Part shown: piece after piece, positions 35,192 through 47,618 of the stretch
Layout: every line of letters begins with the position of its first letter
Position numbering within the stretch: the stretch's first letter is position 1
Assembly (NCBI RefSeq): GCF_020379485.1
Contig: NC_063438.1
Coordinates: 5,846,835-5,910,834, forward strand
Direction: 5' to 3'
Length of the DNA: 64,000 nucleotides
Origin: Brassica napus
Taxonomy: Eukaryota > Streptophyta > Magnoliopsida > Brassicales > Brassicaceae
Position numbers and translations under genes: made by a program
The notes under the pieces: model-generated
What the model was told of the DNA's origin: nothing
What the model saw: the letters and a program-made list of their open reading frames with translations, nothing else
The model's database searches: none

Positions 35192-37709
35192 ATGGGTGGT
35201 TTAATTGATCTGAACGTGACGGAGGAGCAAGAAGAAGAAACGACACCGTCTTCAGGCTCCGGGTCTCTCTCTCCGTGTGATTCTTCGTCTTCAGCTTCTG
35301 CGTTTGGTGTGAGTGGGTCTTCTTCTTCGTCTGGGGTATGTCTGGAGCTGTGGCATGCTTGTGCTGGACCCCTCATCTCTCTCCCGAAAAGAGGAAGCCT
35401 CGTGTTGTATTTCCCTCAGGGACATTTAGAACAAGCCCCCGATTTCTCCGCCGCGATTTACGGGCTCCCTCCTCACGTGTTCTGTCGTATTCTTGATGTC
35501 AAGCTTCACGTATGTCTTTATAAACCTCTTCTTGTCTTTTTATTTATTTTTGTTTCTTTTGGAGGAGGAGAAAAAAAAATTTATCTTTTTTTTTTTGTGA
35601 ATCTGAATTGAGATGGTTTTGTAGGCAGAGACAGCTACTGATGAAGTGTATGCTCAAGTCTCTCTGCTTCCTGAGTCTGAGGTGAGTGTTTTCTTTTTAA
35701 AGCTTTTGAGTCTTGGAACAGTTTTTAGAGAAGAGGTTTTTTTTTTTGTTACAGGACGTTGAGAGGAAGGTGCGTGAGGGAGTGATAGATGTTGATGGTG
35801 GGGAGGAGGATTATGAGGTGGTTAAGAGGACTAATACTCCTCATATGTTCTGTAAAACACTCACTGCTTCTGATACAAGTACACATGGTGGCTTCTCTGT
35901 TCCTCGCCGTGCTGCTGAGGATTGCTTCCCTCCTCTGGTACTTGCTGCACACACACTCTCTACATTGCACATTATTTGTCTGAGATAATTCAGAGATTTA
36001 GTTGTTTTTTTCATAAGTTTATTGTGATGTTATATCGTTATGTAGGACTATACTCAGCCCAGGCCTTCCCAGGAGCTTCTTGCTAGGGATCTTCATGGCC
36101 TGGAGTGGCGTTTTCGCCACATATACCGAGGTAATTTTGTTGCCTTATGTTGCTTCTTGTTTCCCTTGAGACAATAGATGAATGGTTTGAGTGTCTTTTA
36201 GGACAACCTAGGAGGCATTTGCTCACTACTGGATGGAGTGCGTTTGTGAACAAGAAGAAGCTTGTCTCTGGTGATGCTGTGCTTTTCCTCAGGTAATTAA
36301 AAAAAAACTTTTTACTGTTCTCTAGCTACAATAAAAATCTCTTTGAATCTTATGGTTTTTTCTCTAATATAGAGGTGATGATGGCAAACTGCGCTTGGGA
36401 GTGAGAAGAGCTTCTCAAATCGAAGGTGCTTCTGCTTTCTCCAGTCAGTATAATCAGAACATGAACCACAATAATTTCGCTGAAGTAGTTCATGCCATAT
36501 CCACCAATAGTGCTTTCAACATCTACTACAACCCCAAGTAAGCTCCAACCACAATAGTTCTTGTTTATTGATTCCATTCTAAGTAATAAGGTGCAATTGG
36601 CAAAACCTTTTTCAGGGCAAGCTGGTCAAACTTCATAATCCCTGCACCGAAGTTCTTGAAGACTGTTGACTATCCATTTTGTATCGGTATGAGATTCAAA
36701 GCAAGGGTTGAGTCTGAAGATGCCTCTGAGAGAAGGTTATATCTCAAGCTTTTAAGAGAACTTTTGGCAACACATGAGTTTTATTTTCTCTATCCTTCTA
36801 AAATGTTTTTTTTTTCTTTTGCATATGTTATGTCAGATCCCCTGGGATAATAACTGGAATCAACGACTTGGATCCTATCAGGTGGCCTGGTTCTAAATGG
36901 AGATGCCTCTTGGTAAGCTATGAGTTATAGATCTTCTAAAAATATCACTTGCTTGCACTGAAACTATATTTTGATGTCATATCCAGGTAAGGTGGGACGA
37001 CACTGATGCAAATGGGCATCATCAACAGCGCATCTCACCATGGGAGATAGAACCATCTGGTTCAATCTCCAGTTCAGGCAGCTTCATAACAACTGGTCCC
37101 AAGAGAAGCAGGATTGGCTTTTCCTCAGGAAAGCCTGACATCCCTGTCTCTGGTTCTGGTGCCACAGACTTTGAGGAATCTCTAAGATTCCAGAGGGTCT
37201 TGCAAGGTCAAGAAATTTTTCACGGTTTCATCAACACCTCTTCGGATGGTGGTGCTGGTGCCAGGAGAGGCAGGTTCAAAGGAACGGAGTTTGGTGACTC
37301 TTATGGGTTCCATAAGGTCTTGCAAGGTCAAGAAACAGTTCCCGCTTACCCAATGATGACCGATCAACGGCACCAGGGGATGAGCCAGAGGAACATTTGG
37401 TGTGGTCCGTTCCAGAACTTTAGCACACGTATCCTCCCGCCATCTTCAGTCCACGTGTCTTCACCACTACCCTCAAGCGGTCCTAACGTGCGTCTGGAAG
37501 ATCATCACGGAGGTTCAGGCAGGTGCAGGCTGTTTGGTTTCCCGTTGAGGGATGAGACCACGGCGGTTGGGTCTGGGATGGTTGTTGGCCCTTGTGTGGA
37601 AGGGCAAAATGGGAGTTCCATAAGAGGTGGTGTTTCTGCTGTTCAGAGCAGTCATCATGGAAGGGACATATATGGGATGAGAGATATGTTGCTAGACATT
37701 GCTCTCTAG
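35192..37709 (+). CDS. ARF3: Auxin response factor 3 (ETTIN), 605 aa
   Basis: Nine exons: 35192-35509, 35625-35681, 35755-35937, 36046-36130, 36202-36292, 36373-36537, 36616-36735, 36837-36912 and 36987-37709 (1818 nt). The N-terminus carries [15 protein letters not shown] and the dimerisation-region motif [10 protein letters not shown]. The B3 DNA-binding domain is at about residues 157-258 ([34 protein letters not shown]). The auxin-response region is at about 281-363. As in Arabidopsis ETT there is no C-terminal PB1 domain; instead there is the ETT-specific tail ending [12 protein letters not shown]3 is a nuclear repressor controlling gynoecium and abaxial leaf identity. The last exon contains two tasiR-ARF sites. 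Frame is maintained across all exons. Confidence 0.97.
37194..37214 (+). promoter_or_regulatory. tasiR-ARF target site A in ARF3
   Basis: This 21-nt stretch of the last exon, containing GTCTTGCAAGGTCAAGAA, is complementary to the conserved TAS3 tasiR-ARF apart from a G-U pair and an end mismatch. It encodes RVLQGQE. Such sites direct cleavage of ARF3 mRNA. Confidence 0.93.
37314..37334 (+). promoter_or_regulatory. tasiR-ARF target site B in ARF3
   Basis: The second copy, again GTCTTGCAAGGTCAAGAA, lies 120 nt downstream and encodes KVLQGQE. The paired-site arrangement matches Arabidopsis ARF3. Confidence 0.93.
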
Positions 37710-38714
37710 TGTTGTTTGGTTTATGTGTGTGTTTGTATGCTTGTGGCTTAAGTATGTTTTTAGTTGATTTTATTATTATGGAGATGACTTGGCTAGCTAA
37801 CTTTCGGATGTCACAAGTTGATGGCTTTTGTAAACTTGGTTGTTTCTTTGCAAGAATGATTTTTATTATTAGCTTCAAGTTATGAAAAAGTATTTTTTTT
37901 TATTGATGGTTGTGGTTTGGTATTATTTTTGTGGCATGTATTTATTGGCTACTGAGATTAAGTGAACGTGTGTTTTTTTCCCCTTTGGCTGGTTATGACT
38001 TGTGTGGTTCTAAACCGGGATCTCTTCAGCTTATAATTTGATGATAAATGTAGAAGGAAATGCGGTTAGTATTGGTAGCGTTATGAGTTATGATGGCCTA
38101 ATCAGCATTTTTGTTTGTTACACTGGTTGTTGACTCAAGGGTGGTAACGTTTGCAATTTTTGGTGTGTTGTTATTTGCTCATCGAGGTTTCGCCTTCCCT
38201 ATCACAATGACACCTCGTAGTTGCATGTGGAGAGGAATTGAAGAAAATCAACCTCAATTTTCCCTACATCATTTAGGGTGACACCAAGTGAACGAAGATG
38301 AACACTATGTTCTTTAACATCCTTTAAACTTTTTACCATTCACAAGGAATAGGTTATCCTTTTCGTTCCTCTTCGTTCCTTTATTTGTAAAAAATTATAG
38401 AACAAATTAATTCTTCATTAATTTTGATAAAGAACTATTATTTTTCATTATTTCTAAAATTTTATTCCTATTCGTTCTTTTCTTATCTGTTTTTATTGTT
38501 ACCAATCACTCCTTAATTTTATTCCTACTCGTTTTTAGCAAACGTTGATTATGCACTCAAAAGAGATAAATAAATAAAGTGGGTACAAACGCTAATTTAA
38601 ACAAAAAAAGAAAATAATACTCCGTATATCTGCTTATACCTATGAGTCAATGCTCCAAAGTCAAAACCCTATACTAATCCCAAAGTGGTTCTCTTCCAAA
38701 ATCGAAACTTTCAG
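37710..38714 (+). other. ARF3 3'UTR and intergenic DNA
   Basis: About 37710-37880 is likely ARF3 3'UTR. The remainder has no recognised gene, only AT-rich sequence with repeats of TTCGTTCCT around 38360-38390. Confidence 0.5.
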
Positions 38715-39111
38715 ATGTCCGCCGCCAGATCATTTATCCGCTCCGGCGCCGGCCGAGCAGCCGCGGCAGCATTTCGTTCGACAAAACCTATGCCGTCTTC
38801 TGCGCGGTCTTCGTTTAAGATGCCTAAACCGAGCCCACTCTCTCCCCGCGTTTTCAGGTAAAACACATTTGAACCTTTTAAAGATTCCAAAAAAAAACAT
38901 CGATGTTTAGCTGATTTTTGATTTTCCATTTTTAAAATGAAAAAGAAGATCACCGGTGGCATTGAGCTGCTGCGTGGAGACGATGCTTCCGTACCACACG
39001 GCCACTGCTTCTGCCTTGCTCAATTCCATGCTCTCTGTTTCTTCATCTCGCTGCTCCGTTTGGACCCTCGGAGGTCATTCTCTATTCATCTTTCTTCCTC
39101 TGCAGTTATGA
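38715..39111 (+). CDS. NFD6-like small mitochondrial protein, 101 aa
   Basis: Two exons (38715-38857 and 38949-39111; 306 nt). The N-terminus is rich in Ala, Arg and Ser without acidic residues ([20 protein letters not shown]), typical of a mitochondrial presequence. The C-terminal part contains [20 protein letters not shown] and CSVWTLGG, characteristic of the small plant family around NUCLEAR FUSION DEFECTIVE 6. NFD6 is needed for polar nuclear fusion in the embryo sac; this relative's exact role is unknown to me. The position between ARF3 and the OB-fold gene fits Arabidopsis At2g33847 (recalled). The region after WTLGG may be alternatively spliced in this family, so the C-terminus is less certain. 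Confidence 0.82.
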
Positions 39112-40246
39112 TTGAATTTCTTATTAGTTCTAATCCTTGTTTCCAATTCACATTTCAATATTCAGAAGTTAACATTCTACACCACTTCGGGCTTAGTGTT
39201 TTTTTTTTGTATGAAACTTGAAGTTGTAGCTAACTATGTTGCCATCTAACTACTTTCCTAATGAGTCGTTGGATAAATTTAGGGAGTATAGTGAATCACA
39301 GCCTTCCTTACCCGTGGCCCTCCTGTGTCATAATTTGACAATTTTTTAGTTCAAATGTATTTCTTTGCATATAATGAGAACTCTCAACTTTTGCTTTTCT
39401 AGGGAAAGATGATAACTGAAGAACAATCAACAAGAGTGTGTTGTAAGCTATCTATCATGTTTGTTCTTGTAAGAATAAAAAGGGTAGTCTTTAAGTGTTC
39501 ATTAGGCTCTGTAGTAGTTTAGATCAAAGCAGGTTCATAGTTTCCCTCTTTCCCGAAATCAACCTTTCTTTTGTGAAAAAGTATCGAATTTTTCTTATTA
39601 TATTCTTTCACATGAATGCCAGTAGAAACTTTCATGAAAAAGTTTTTTTCTCTATTTAATCAATGCACAGTTAGTTCTCTCTGGACACTGATATGTTTTA
39701 TTTGTTCAGATATCATTGATGATGCATGATGGTTTTCAAATGGAGAGTGGGGGAATGAATGCAGTTGAAGGCAAGATGACGAAGTGTTGTTTTTCTATTG
39801 TAAAGAATCTTAAGTGACAGCAAACTGAGTCATGTTTCTTCTTAGGTCATAAGATCTGCCTTTTAGCCTTTAAGAGTGTCCTATACATTTTGTCAAGGAC
39901 CGACCAGTTCAATTCCGGACATAAGTAAAAGACCACATAGACCTGATTCATGCTTCTTTTTTACTCTAAAAATTAAAACTTGCAATTGGCAAGACAATAT
40001 TGTACGCACGAAGCTCTTTACCAAATTCTTTTACATTAACCTCTCTGTTCAAGCCTCAAGGACCAAACATAAGCAGAGAGAAGAGTTACGGGTACATGTA
40101 CTGATCATAGATCATGCACCAAAACAACGAGATCATCATAATAGCCTACTCGTGGATAGATAGCAAACTTGCAACAACATAAGATAAAACATAAGCTTCC
40201 CACCCTTGTTCATTTGACCAAAAACTCTTGTGGCGCTTGATACCCA
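39112..40246. other. Intergenic DNA between convergent genes
   Basis: It probably holds the 3'UTRs of the NFD6-like gene (plus strand) and the OB-fold gene (minus strand). No other gene is recognised. Confidence 0.5.
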
Positions 40247-40998
40247 CTACTCAACATTAACTAGCTCGTACTCCACAAGAGACAAGTTGTTATCTTCTTT
40301 AACGGTTATGTCAGCCGGTTCAGTGACCTCAATGCGACCCCATTTGTCAACAGCAAGCCTCATTGATCCCTTGAACATATCTATCTTCGCATTCCGGAGA
40401 TTCACAGTAGTTCCTGGCTTCATCAAGTCCACTACACCCACAAAAAAAAACAAAGACTTAGCCAAGTGATCCACTTTTGAATAACCATTTGGAGGAAAAC
40501 AGAGTACAAGAGGTCCTAGAGAGTGTCTTTAATTAACAAAATCTCAAACTTTAGCAAAGAAAAGACTTGAAAAGTATTAAACTTTCGAGTTCTTAGCACA
40601 AAAAGATTCAACCTTTCACGAAGGAAATCAACTAACTCACCTTGATCGTTGCGAGCGGTGAAGAGGATGGAAGCAGTCTCGTCTCCGACAAGGCACTCAG
40701 CGATCCTAACAGGTCGGAGGTGAGAAGAAGCAGCGCCTGGCTTCTGAGTAACGGGATTCTGATCGACGACTTTAACAGTCAAGGTGTGACCGCTCGTGCC
40801 TGGTTTGAGCTGATCCACCTTGACGAACACAGGCTTCTTCTTCTCCTGCAAGCCCTGATTCGTCTGCTGATACCGAGCACGCGTCTGAGGCGGCGGGTTT
40901 CTCCCCTGTCGCCGCGGCGGAGGCGGTCCGTTTCGTTGCCGGGGTGGTCTTTGCTGAGAGTTGTCGGTGGTGTTCGATGCAGTTGGAGCTGAAGACAT
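40247..40998 (-). CDS. OB-fold nucleic acid-binding protein, 180 aa
   Basis: Two exons on the minus strand: 40998-40641 and 40431-40247 (543 nt). The N-terminal about 55 residues are low-complexity, with Pro, Arg and Gln (RPPRQRNGPPPPRRQGR). The rest is an OB-fold domain starting KPVFVKVDQLKPGTSGHTLT and continuing through ECLVGDETASILFTARNDQ, then VDLMKPGTTVNLRNAKIDMF and MRLAVDKWGRIEV. This matches the plant At4g28440/At2g33845-type proteins, related to single-strand DNA-binding SOSS-B. Nucleic acid binding is inferred from family. It is divergent from FES1, 1.8 kb away. Confidence 0.92.
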
Positions 40999-42829
40999 CT
41001 CTTGAGGAAGAAGATTAATGGAGAATGTTATGTGCTCTGTCTCTCTCTTGTGTGTTTGCTGTGTGAAGTTTTTCGATCTCTTGAAGAAAGCCCTAGAAAG
41101 AAGACTTTCTGATTCCTTTAGTGGAATTTACTATTTTTCCTCATATTTTTTCTTCTTTTAACTGAAAAGTAAAAAAAAAATGAAGTCCAAGATAATCGTT
41201 CGGATGGCTTAGAATCACCAGTTCCTCTAGTTTTCTAGTTTTCTTTTGTAGTTTGGTCTGTATACTCTCTTTTCAATCACCAGTTCCTCTTTTTCTCTTA
41301 TCAGATTTGAATTTTTAGGGTTTTGATTTCTTTTAAATCTCTAGATTTGGAGTTGTTGATTTATTAGAATCCGATCCAGATATATCAGTCATGTTCTTTT
41401 GATAAACGCAGTATCTTGCGTCAGCGTCACCAAATATTCAAGCGATGAAAGAAATGCGGACAGAGATGACGAGAAAGAAATGTCGCGTAACAGCAAAAGG
41501 ATACGCCGCAGTCTCGTTTAATTGACGCTAGAATTTCAAGCGGTCAAATATCATCGGAAATCTGACGCCGCGTCTCGTTTAACTAACACCGGATTCAGTG
41601 GTTCTTTGCCATCATACTTTTAAAGCAACAAAATTACAGGGTTAATTGGAGACGTTGACGCTAGACGCAGCTTCTATCAAAAGAACAGGGCTATCGTTGT
41701 TTTGGTTTAGCCTTGTCAGATTGCTTTCAGCTTGGCCTATATTTTTCATCATTTATCTCATCTGATGTTTGATAGTTGACAGAAAGAGTGAATCTGAAGC
41801 GTTTTTAGTGGTTTTTACTGTTTGTTCTCTGTCTTGGTTCAGCAATGGTGTAAGGTAGTGGTACACGGTGGCGTAGTTGTGTGTGGTGAACAGAAAATGC
41901 CTATTGTTCTTCGAAAGTTTCAAGTTTTTTTGTCATCTCTCTATTTCTCAGTTTTAAAAAAGTCTTTCTCGCAATTTTTTAATAAGTTTGTTCCGGTTGT
42001 TCGTCTAATTATCGGTGGTTTCTGGTGAAACAGTAAAAAGAAGTTGGGGTTTTAGGCCTCCCAATGAAGGTTTCGTTGGAGGAAGAGACTTTAGTTTTCG
42101 GTGTTGGTCTCTTCTCTTTGTGGACTTTCATGTTAGGCGTTTTGGTTTTGGTTTGGTACCACGGTGGGTTCAGGTATGATTTATCGTATTGTTGTATTGG
42201 CCACTCCTTCGCTTATTTTCTTTTGCGCTTGATTGATTCTTGGTAAGAATACCGATAGTTTTATGATTATTTGACTTACTGCTATTTTTCTATTTAAAGA
42301 TTGTCTACGGATTCGGATGTATGAATGTAAAGTTTATTTAAGTGATTGTTGTAGTTGTTATATGTGTTTTCTTTTATTTAGGTTCGAGATTCTCTTGTAT
42401 GGGCTATGTTTCCGAAATGGTAATACATATCCATTTAAAAAAATGAAGTCTGTTGATGTTTCATCTTCAATATTTGTTTTTTGAAAATAATTTTTTTTAT
42501 CTCTAAATTGTTCATTTGATTTTGATAACGTTTTATTTCTTTGCTTCATAAAATCTATGCGTTTTAAAAAAATTGTTTAAAAAACGGTAAGTATTTTCTA
42601 CATTTTTAATGTATTATTTAATTGTAATTTGCATAAATGGGCTTTGAATTTAGGAAGACCCATAAAAACAAACCAATACGGTGTCGTATCAGCGCTTTGT
42701 CTCGCAAGTCGCTATACCAAACGTATTCTCGGAGATCAGAGAGAGACTCGAGAGAGACTCGCTTGAGGTTGGTTTAATCTCCGATCACGCCGCAGCAATC
42801 ACCACCGTCGCTCGCCGGAATACTTCGAG
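40999..42829. other. Divergent intergenic region between the OB-fold gene and FES1
   Basis: It holds the 5' leader and promoter of both genes and the MITE at 41392-41687. ORFs at 41822-42246 have no recognisable domain. A TyrRS gene that I recall from this position in Arabidopsis is not seen. Confidence 0.5.
41392..41687. mobile_element. MITE with TGTTCTTTTGAT terminal inverted repeats
   Basis: The about 296-bp element has perfect 12-bp ends TGTTCTTTTGAT, followed by imperfect inverted sequence (GCGTCAGCGTCACC against GCGTCAACGTCTCC). It is more GC-rich than its surroundings, with several GACGC/GCGTC motifs. The superfamily is uncertain (Harbinger-like ends). No clear target duplication. Confidence 0.65.
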
Positions 42830-45371
42830 ATGTCTGATTCCGATATGGACATTGACGATGACGAGGTCCAAGTAAACGTACAACATACAATTGCTGGAGA
42901 ATCTCGATTGCTTGCTAGACCAATCGAAGCTTCCAATTCCCAGAACGGTAAGTATTCTGATTCCATGATTTGGTTTAATCTGTTCGTGAATTGAATTGAT
43001 GGGAAGAACACCTCTCTGTAATTGCAATTGACTCTGATGATGATGAGTCAAGAAGGATGCTATAGGCAGGAGAAAATCTAAACGCATCGTTTTGTTCTAT
43101 TGCTTATGAGATTAGCTAGTTTCAGCTCAAAAGTATCTTGCTTTTATCATATGCTATAACTTGCCCCATGTAGATATTAACTAGATTTAGCTCAAAAGGA
43201 TCTTACTTTTTAACATATGATTTAACTTTGTCCCATGTAGATGTGAAGAAGCATTTAGATGAGCAGTTAAAGATCATAAACGGAAACTTACAACCTAATC
43301 TTTCTGGGAATAGTGGGAAGAATCCAATTCTGGAAGGTGAAAAAGGCATAATTTTACCAAGGTATATAACCTGTAAAGTTTTCAGCTTTGTGTTTCTTTG
43401 CTGAACCTAGGAGGTTATAGTAGAGAGAGGTTGAGCTTCTGTATTTTGATTCAGTCTCAGGCTTCCTGCTCCGGGACAAAGCTATCCGTTGGTGAATGGA
43501 CCAGAACAATCAAAGATCATAAACGGATACGTACAACCTAATCTTTCTGGGAGTAGTGGGAAGAAACTTATGCTGGAAGGTGAAAAAGACACAGTTTTAT
43601 CAAGGTATAACAAACTTAGTTGTAGAGAGATTGTTGAGCTTCTGTGTTTTGTATGTTTGGAGCTTTTTTATACTGAGAGATTTGGTTCTCAGGTTTCCTG
43701 CTCCGGTGCAAAGCCTTCCGCCGGCGAATGGACCAGAACAAAAACGTCCAGCATATCCCTGCAAGTTTTTTGCTCAAGGGCGGTGTACCAAAGGGAACTC
43801 CTGCAGGTTCCTTCATGTGAACGAGAATATGAATCGCACTAGTCAGCAACAGGTGGTGAATAATATGGCTGGAACTAGTGGTATCCAGTCTATTGAAGGT
43901 ATGTAGTATCATTAGAGATAGTTTATCCTTTACAGGTTGTGATGATATATGTAGGTGAATTTTTCTCGTTGCTCTTTATGAATCAACCAGTGATTTATTC
44001 ACTTATGTTTATTCAGAAAGAAGACCGTTGGAGAGCAAAGAAGGTATAAGATTTCCCATGTTAAGCACAAATGGCGTGACATCTTTGGTGAATCCCCCTG
44101 CTGGTCAGAGAGTTTTCCCTTTCACGAATGAGATGCGCTTTATGCCTCCACTGGAAAACATGGGAAGAGGGAGTCTGCAAAAGTGTGGTGCTGTTTTCAC
44201 TGAGAACAGGCCTGTATTTGGTAATAGCACTAGTTCCTTCCCGTTGAGAAGCAGCTTTGTTCAAGAATATGGATCTTTTATCACTTCAAATAGACAAACA
44301 GACATGGGATCTTCTGGACCAGCGTGGACAGGATCCGTGTTCAGTTCTGCTCCTCTGAATCAATATGCTTCTCCCTTTGGGAATTTTGAAAACAGGAATG
44401 ATATAAATGGATCTGAACCGCTACCAATGGAGCAAGCGTTATCTGTTCCATCCGTTCAAGATGCAGAAGTCGACACGACTAGCGACACAAAAGAAGTTTC
44501 TTCAAATGATTGGGAACCTTCTGAACCTTTTCGACCATCTTTCACAATTCCTCCGTATATACTTCCCTCGTCTGATGCCCTCTACGATCCTTTCACGGAT
44601 ATAGAGAATCCAGAAGACAGATCTCCTAAAGCTCAATCGTCAACTAAAGGGAAAGATGCACAGAAAAAGTCCGGCCAGCAGAAAGATGGTGATTCTGCTA
44701 GTAATGATAAAAACAGTTCATGCAGCCAAAATCAATTCCAAGAAACTGTGGTGAGGAAAAATTTAGAAGCACATGGAGTTGTGGAAGGAGTGGCTACTTC
44801 AGTGGTTGATCAAAATGATGCAAGTGCAACAACACCAAGCAAAGAGATATCTTCATCGGCGGCTGTTGAGAATAGAGTTGTCTTGAAAAGAAGCAAACCT
44901 GCAGGGCATGAATCTTGGCATAGAAGTGATGGCTCATCACATCAAAAGAAGTTGAAAACAGATGAGATGGATGGGGAAGTAAGGTCGGACGCAGGAACGA
45001 AAGTAATGAGACAGTTCCGGACAGCAGTTGTGGAAACCATTAAAGATATGTTGAAACCGTTGTGGCGTGAAGGCCGTCTTAGCAAAGATGTGCATAACAT
45101 GATAGTTAAAAGAGCTACTGAAAAGATAGTCAGTGCTGCTGTCCAGTTACATCAGGTGCCGACTAACAGCGAATCAGTTGAGAAATATCTTAGTATGTCT
45201 TCAACCAGAATTGTGAAGCTGGTAGAGGTGAGTTTCTAAGCAGGTATAAACCTAAGCTGTAAGTATCGCATATTTCTTAAAATTTCCTCTGTTCATTTGC
45301 AGGGTTACGTCGAGAAGTATGGTAAACCCCAGTCTAAAACCTCAGGTATCATCAAATCAAAAGCCAGTTAA
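42830..45371 (+). CDS. FES1: FRIGIDA-ESSENTIAL 1, CCCH zinc finger protein, 622 aa
   Basis: Six exons: 42830-42947, 43241-43361, 43461-43604, 43693-43898, 44017-45227 and 45303-45371 (1869 nt). The N-terminus is acidic (MSDSDMDIDDDEVQV). Exon 4 encodes a single CCCH finger, CKFFAQGRCTKGNSCRFLH (C-x7-C-x5-C-x3-H), near residues 150-170. The long exon 5 is Ser/Pro-rich with a conserved basic and helical C-terminal region (VMRQFRTAVVETIKDMLKPL; RATEKIVSAAVQLHQVP). In Arabidopsis FES1 works with FRIGIDA to activate FLC and delay flowering. Exons 2 and 3 are related copies of one module. Without exon 3 (48 codons) the protein would be 574 aa, near the roughly 587 aa I recall for Arabidopsis. Confidence 0.93.
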
Positions 45372-45955
45372 TACCGGTGGCATGAGCGCAAGCTGATGAT
45401 ACTCTTGTAAATTATGGCATCTTCCTTTTCCTCGATTAGGACTTGCGCCTATTTTTTTGCATCTCCATTCTTATCCTTTTACCAATAATGGAAGAAGGCT
45501 GGAACTGGAGCTCTGTAGAGGAATTGTGTATGCATTGTAAAACTCTTCAAAGCTTTTATTTTTGCTTAAAAACAGCTTTTCACTCTTAGAAGAAATATAT
45601 TGTTTTATTATTGGTTGTAATGTTATAGCAATGTGATAGAGGGGCTATATTCTAGTTATGTCTGTTTGGTATTTGCTTCGAAAGCAGGGGAAAGTGGAAA
45701 GAGAAAGAAACAGAATAATGTTGAAGGTACGCTCTCGATCATCTTGACTATGTTTCTCTGTTTGAGTACAATACAGATTGTTAGTGATTAGCTTGGGAGC
45801 TGTTTATGTCTCTACTGGTAGATGTTTGAAGATTTCTTCCCAAATATACATCACTTAAGAGATTAATTACTAATTGTTGTTTCTCGTTCACAATACATGG
45901 CATGAGCCAAGTAGGAGTACTACCACCTAAGACAACATGATTATCCGCATAATTA
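45372..45955 (+). other. FES1 3'UTR and flank
   Basis: Probably FES1 3'UTR to about 45610. No other gene is recognised before the LINE relic. Confidence 0.5.
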
Positions 45956-47000
45956 TTAGCTTATGTATGAAGAAGCGTCAAAGTTGCATTTATAAGTAGT
46001 ACCTGAGAAAGGTAAATACCATTTGGGTATGTGGGTAGGTCTAGGGATCCTCATGCCCCTTCTGTTTGCTGGCAAGAATGATGCTCCCAAGTCCCATACT
46101 TGGACGACTTGAAGAGATGAGAGTTTTGAACCAGAAAAGCAAATTGCATTTCTCTCCTTCAAAATCCTCCAGAGGAACCAAGAGAAGCAGTGAAGTCTGG
46201 ATCTAATTCCATTATTGATCACTTCTAGGAGATGGATTTGGGTAGATTGATACGTAAGGATACTGATAGAACACAAAAAAACAAGAGGAGAAGCAGCCCA
46301 AACTACCCTTGCAAAGGGGCATTGAGACAGAAGACGGTTGACTGTTTCTTCTTCTTCTTCACTGCGTTGACAACAACTGCTCTCCTTTGTTGATCTCCTT
46401 TCTGCCAAGTTTTTGGCAATAGCTAAGCAATTAGATACCTTCCATAGGAAATTGAAGATTCTTTTGGTGGGGCTTTCACTTTCCATTGTGCTTTGTACCA
46501 GGGCAGAAGACTTGGTTCTAAGATTCCCACAGATGCATGATCCCATCTTATTTTGCCTCTTCTGGCAATGTATTGACCATTTTGGTTATGCACCAGAGGA
46601 TATCATACTCTTTATCAGAACTGCCAGGTCTAACCTACATGATTAGTCTACATTCATTAGGATCAAAACTTTCCCTCGGACGTGGTAATTTCCATTCATC
46701 ACTCCCCTCTTCTTTGAAGATTAAGAGCTTCAAATGTTGATGCGAGTATCCTTCCTTTGGCCTACGGGGTGGGAAGGTAGGTGACACAAACATCATTGCC
46801 ATTAGGGACATACTTGCATTCGTGGACTCTGGGCAGAAGAGACTTGGGTTCTTTCAACATCCTCAAGAGCTGTTTCCCCAATAAGTGTATGTTGAAGTCT
46901 CTGAAGCGTAGGCCACATTCATCCTTAGTAAGATTGTCTCACGAAGCTTGTAATCTTCTGAATGATTTTCTTTTATATGTTTCTAAGTGGTTTCTTTTCT
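45956..47000 (-). mobile_element. LINE (non-LTR retrotransposon) 3' relic: RT end, zf-RVT, start of RNase H
   Basis: Minus strand. About 46800-46960 encodes ECGLRFRDFNIHLLGKQLLR and LKEPKSLLPR, the region just after the reverse transcriptase in plant LINEs. Then 45956-46546 carries the zf-RVT region, with KIFNFLWKVS-like and CFSWFLWRILKERNAICF segments (the WRI.K.RN motif), and the start of the RNase H domain (TYKCNFDASSY). The frames are broken between these parts, and the 5' RT palm domain is absent from this window. It is inactive. Its RNase H type matches the ORF at 1471-2028, so the two may come from related elements. Confidence 0.72.
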
Positions 47001-47618
47001 GATTTCTCAGTTACTGTGTTGAATGTTTGTGTTTACAGAAACAAAACCAGCTTTATGTGCGTCACTAAGTTTGTTTCATGTTTGTCATTAGGGACGACAT
47101 GGACGTTTTATCAATGGTAGTTTTGTAGATAACTTAGTGTCCAACAAAATATGATAATATACATTGCTATTTCTATAATACTTTTCCACGAAAATCTTAG
47201 GACATAGGATACTTTGATTGAAGGGTCCCATGTCATGACTCCTCGTCCTTATCCATATACCCGTCTCTATCTTATGAGATAGGATACTTTGAAGATTCTA
47301 TCCACATCGCATTATTTACATTATACATCACTGCTCCCTCTGATTCTCTCCGTTATATATTTCACACTATTATTTTAAACTAAGGTTTGTATACGTCTAA
47401 TGGAATATACATTAAAAAAATTTGCTACATGTTTAGATAATCCTACTTTTAATATATTTTCCAATTATTTATTGTTATCTAGATATTTTATTGGTGAAAA
47501 GAAGATATTTTCATAAATAGTTTTACCATGGGTCTATAAAGATAAAGAAGCCCTGACCAAGTACATCACACTCGACACCCTTCATTACTAAATCAACAAA
47601 GAAAAAAGCAAAAAAAAG
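47001..47618. other. Intergenic DNA upstream of DRM2
   Basis: Promoter and leader of DRM2. No gene is recognised. Confidence 0.45.

Noticed and set aside
38140..38540. Possible MITE with AACGTTTGC / GCAAACGTT ends
   Set aside because: Only about 9 bp match and no target duplication was found.
41822..42246. Two ORFs in the promoter of FES1
   Set aside because: Hydrophobic, no family resemblance and not colinear with any gene I recall.
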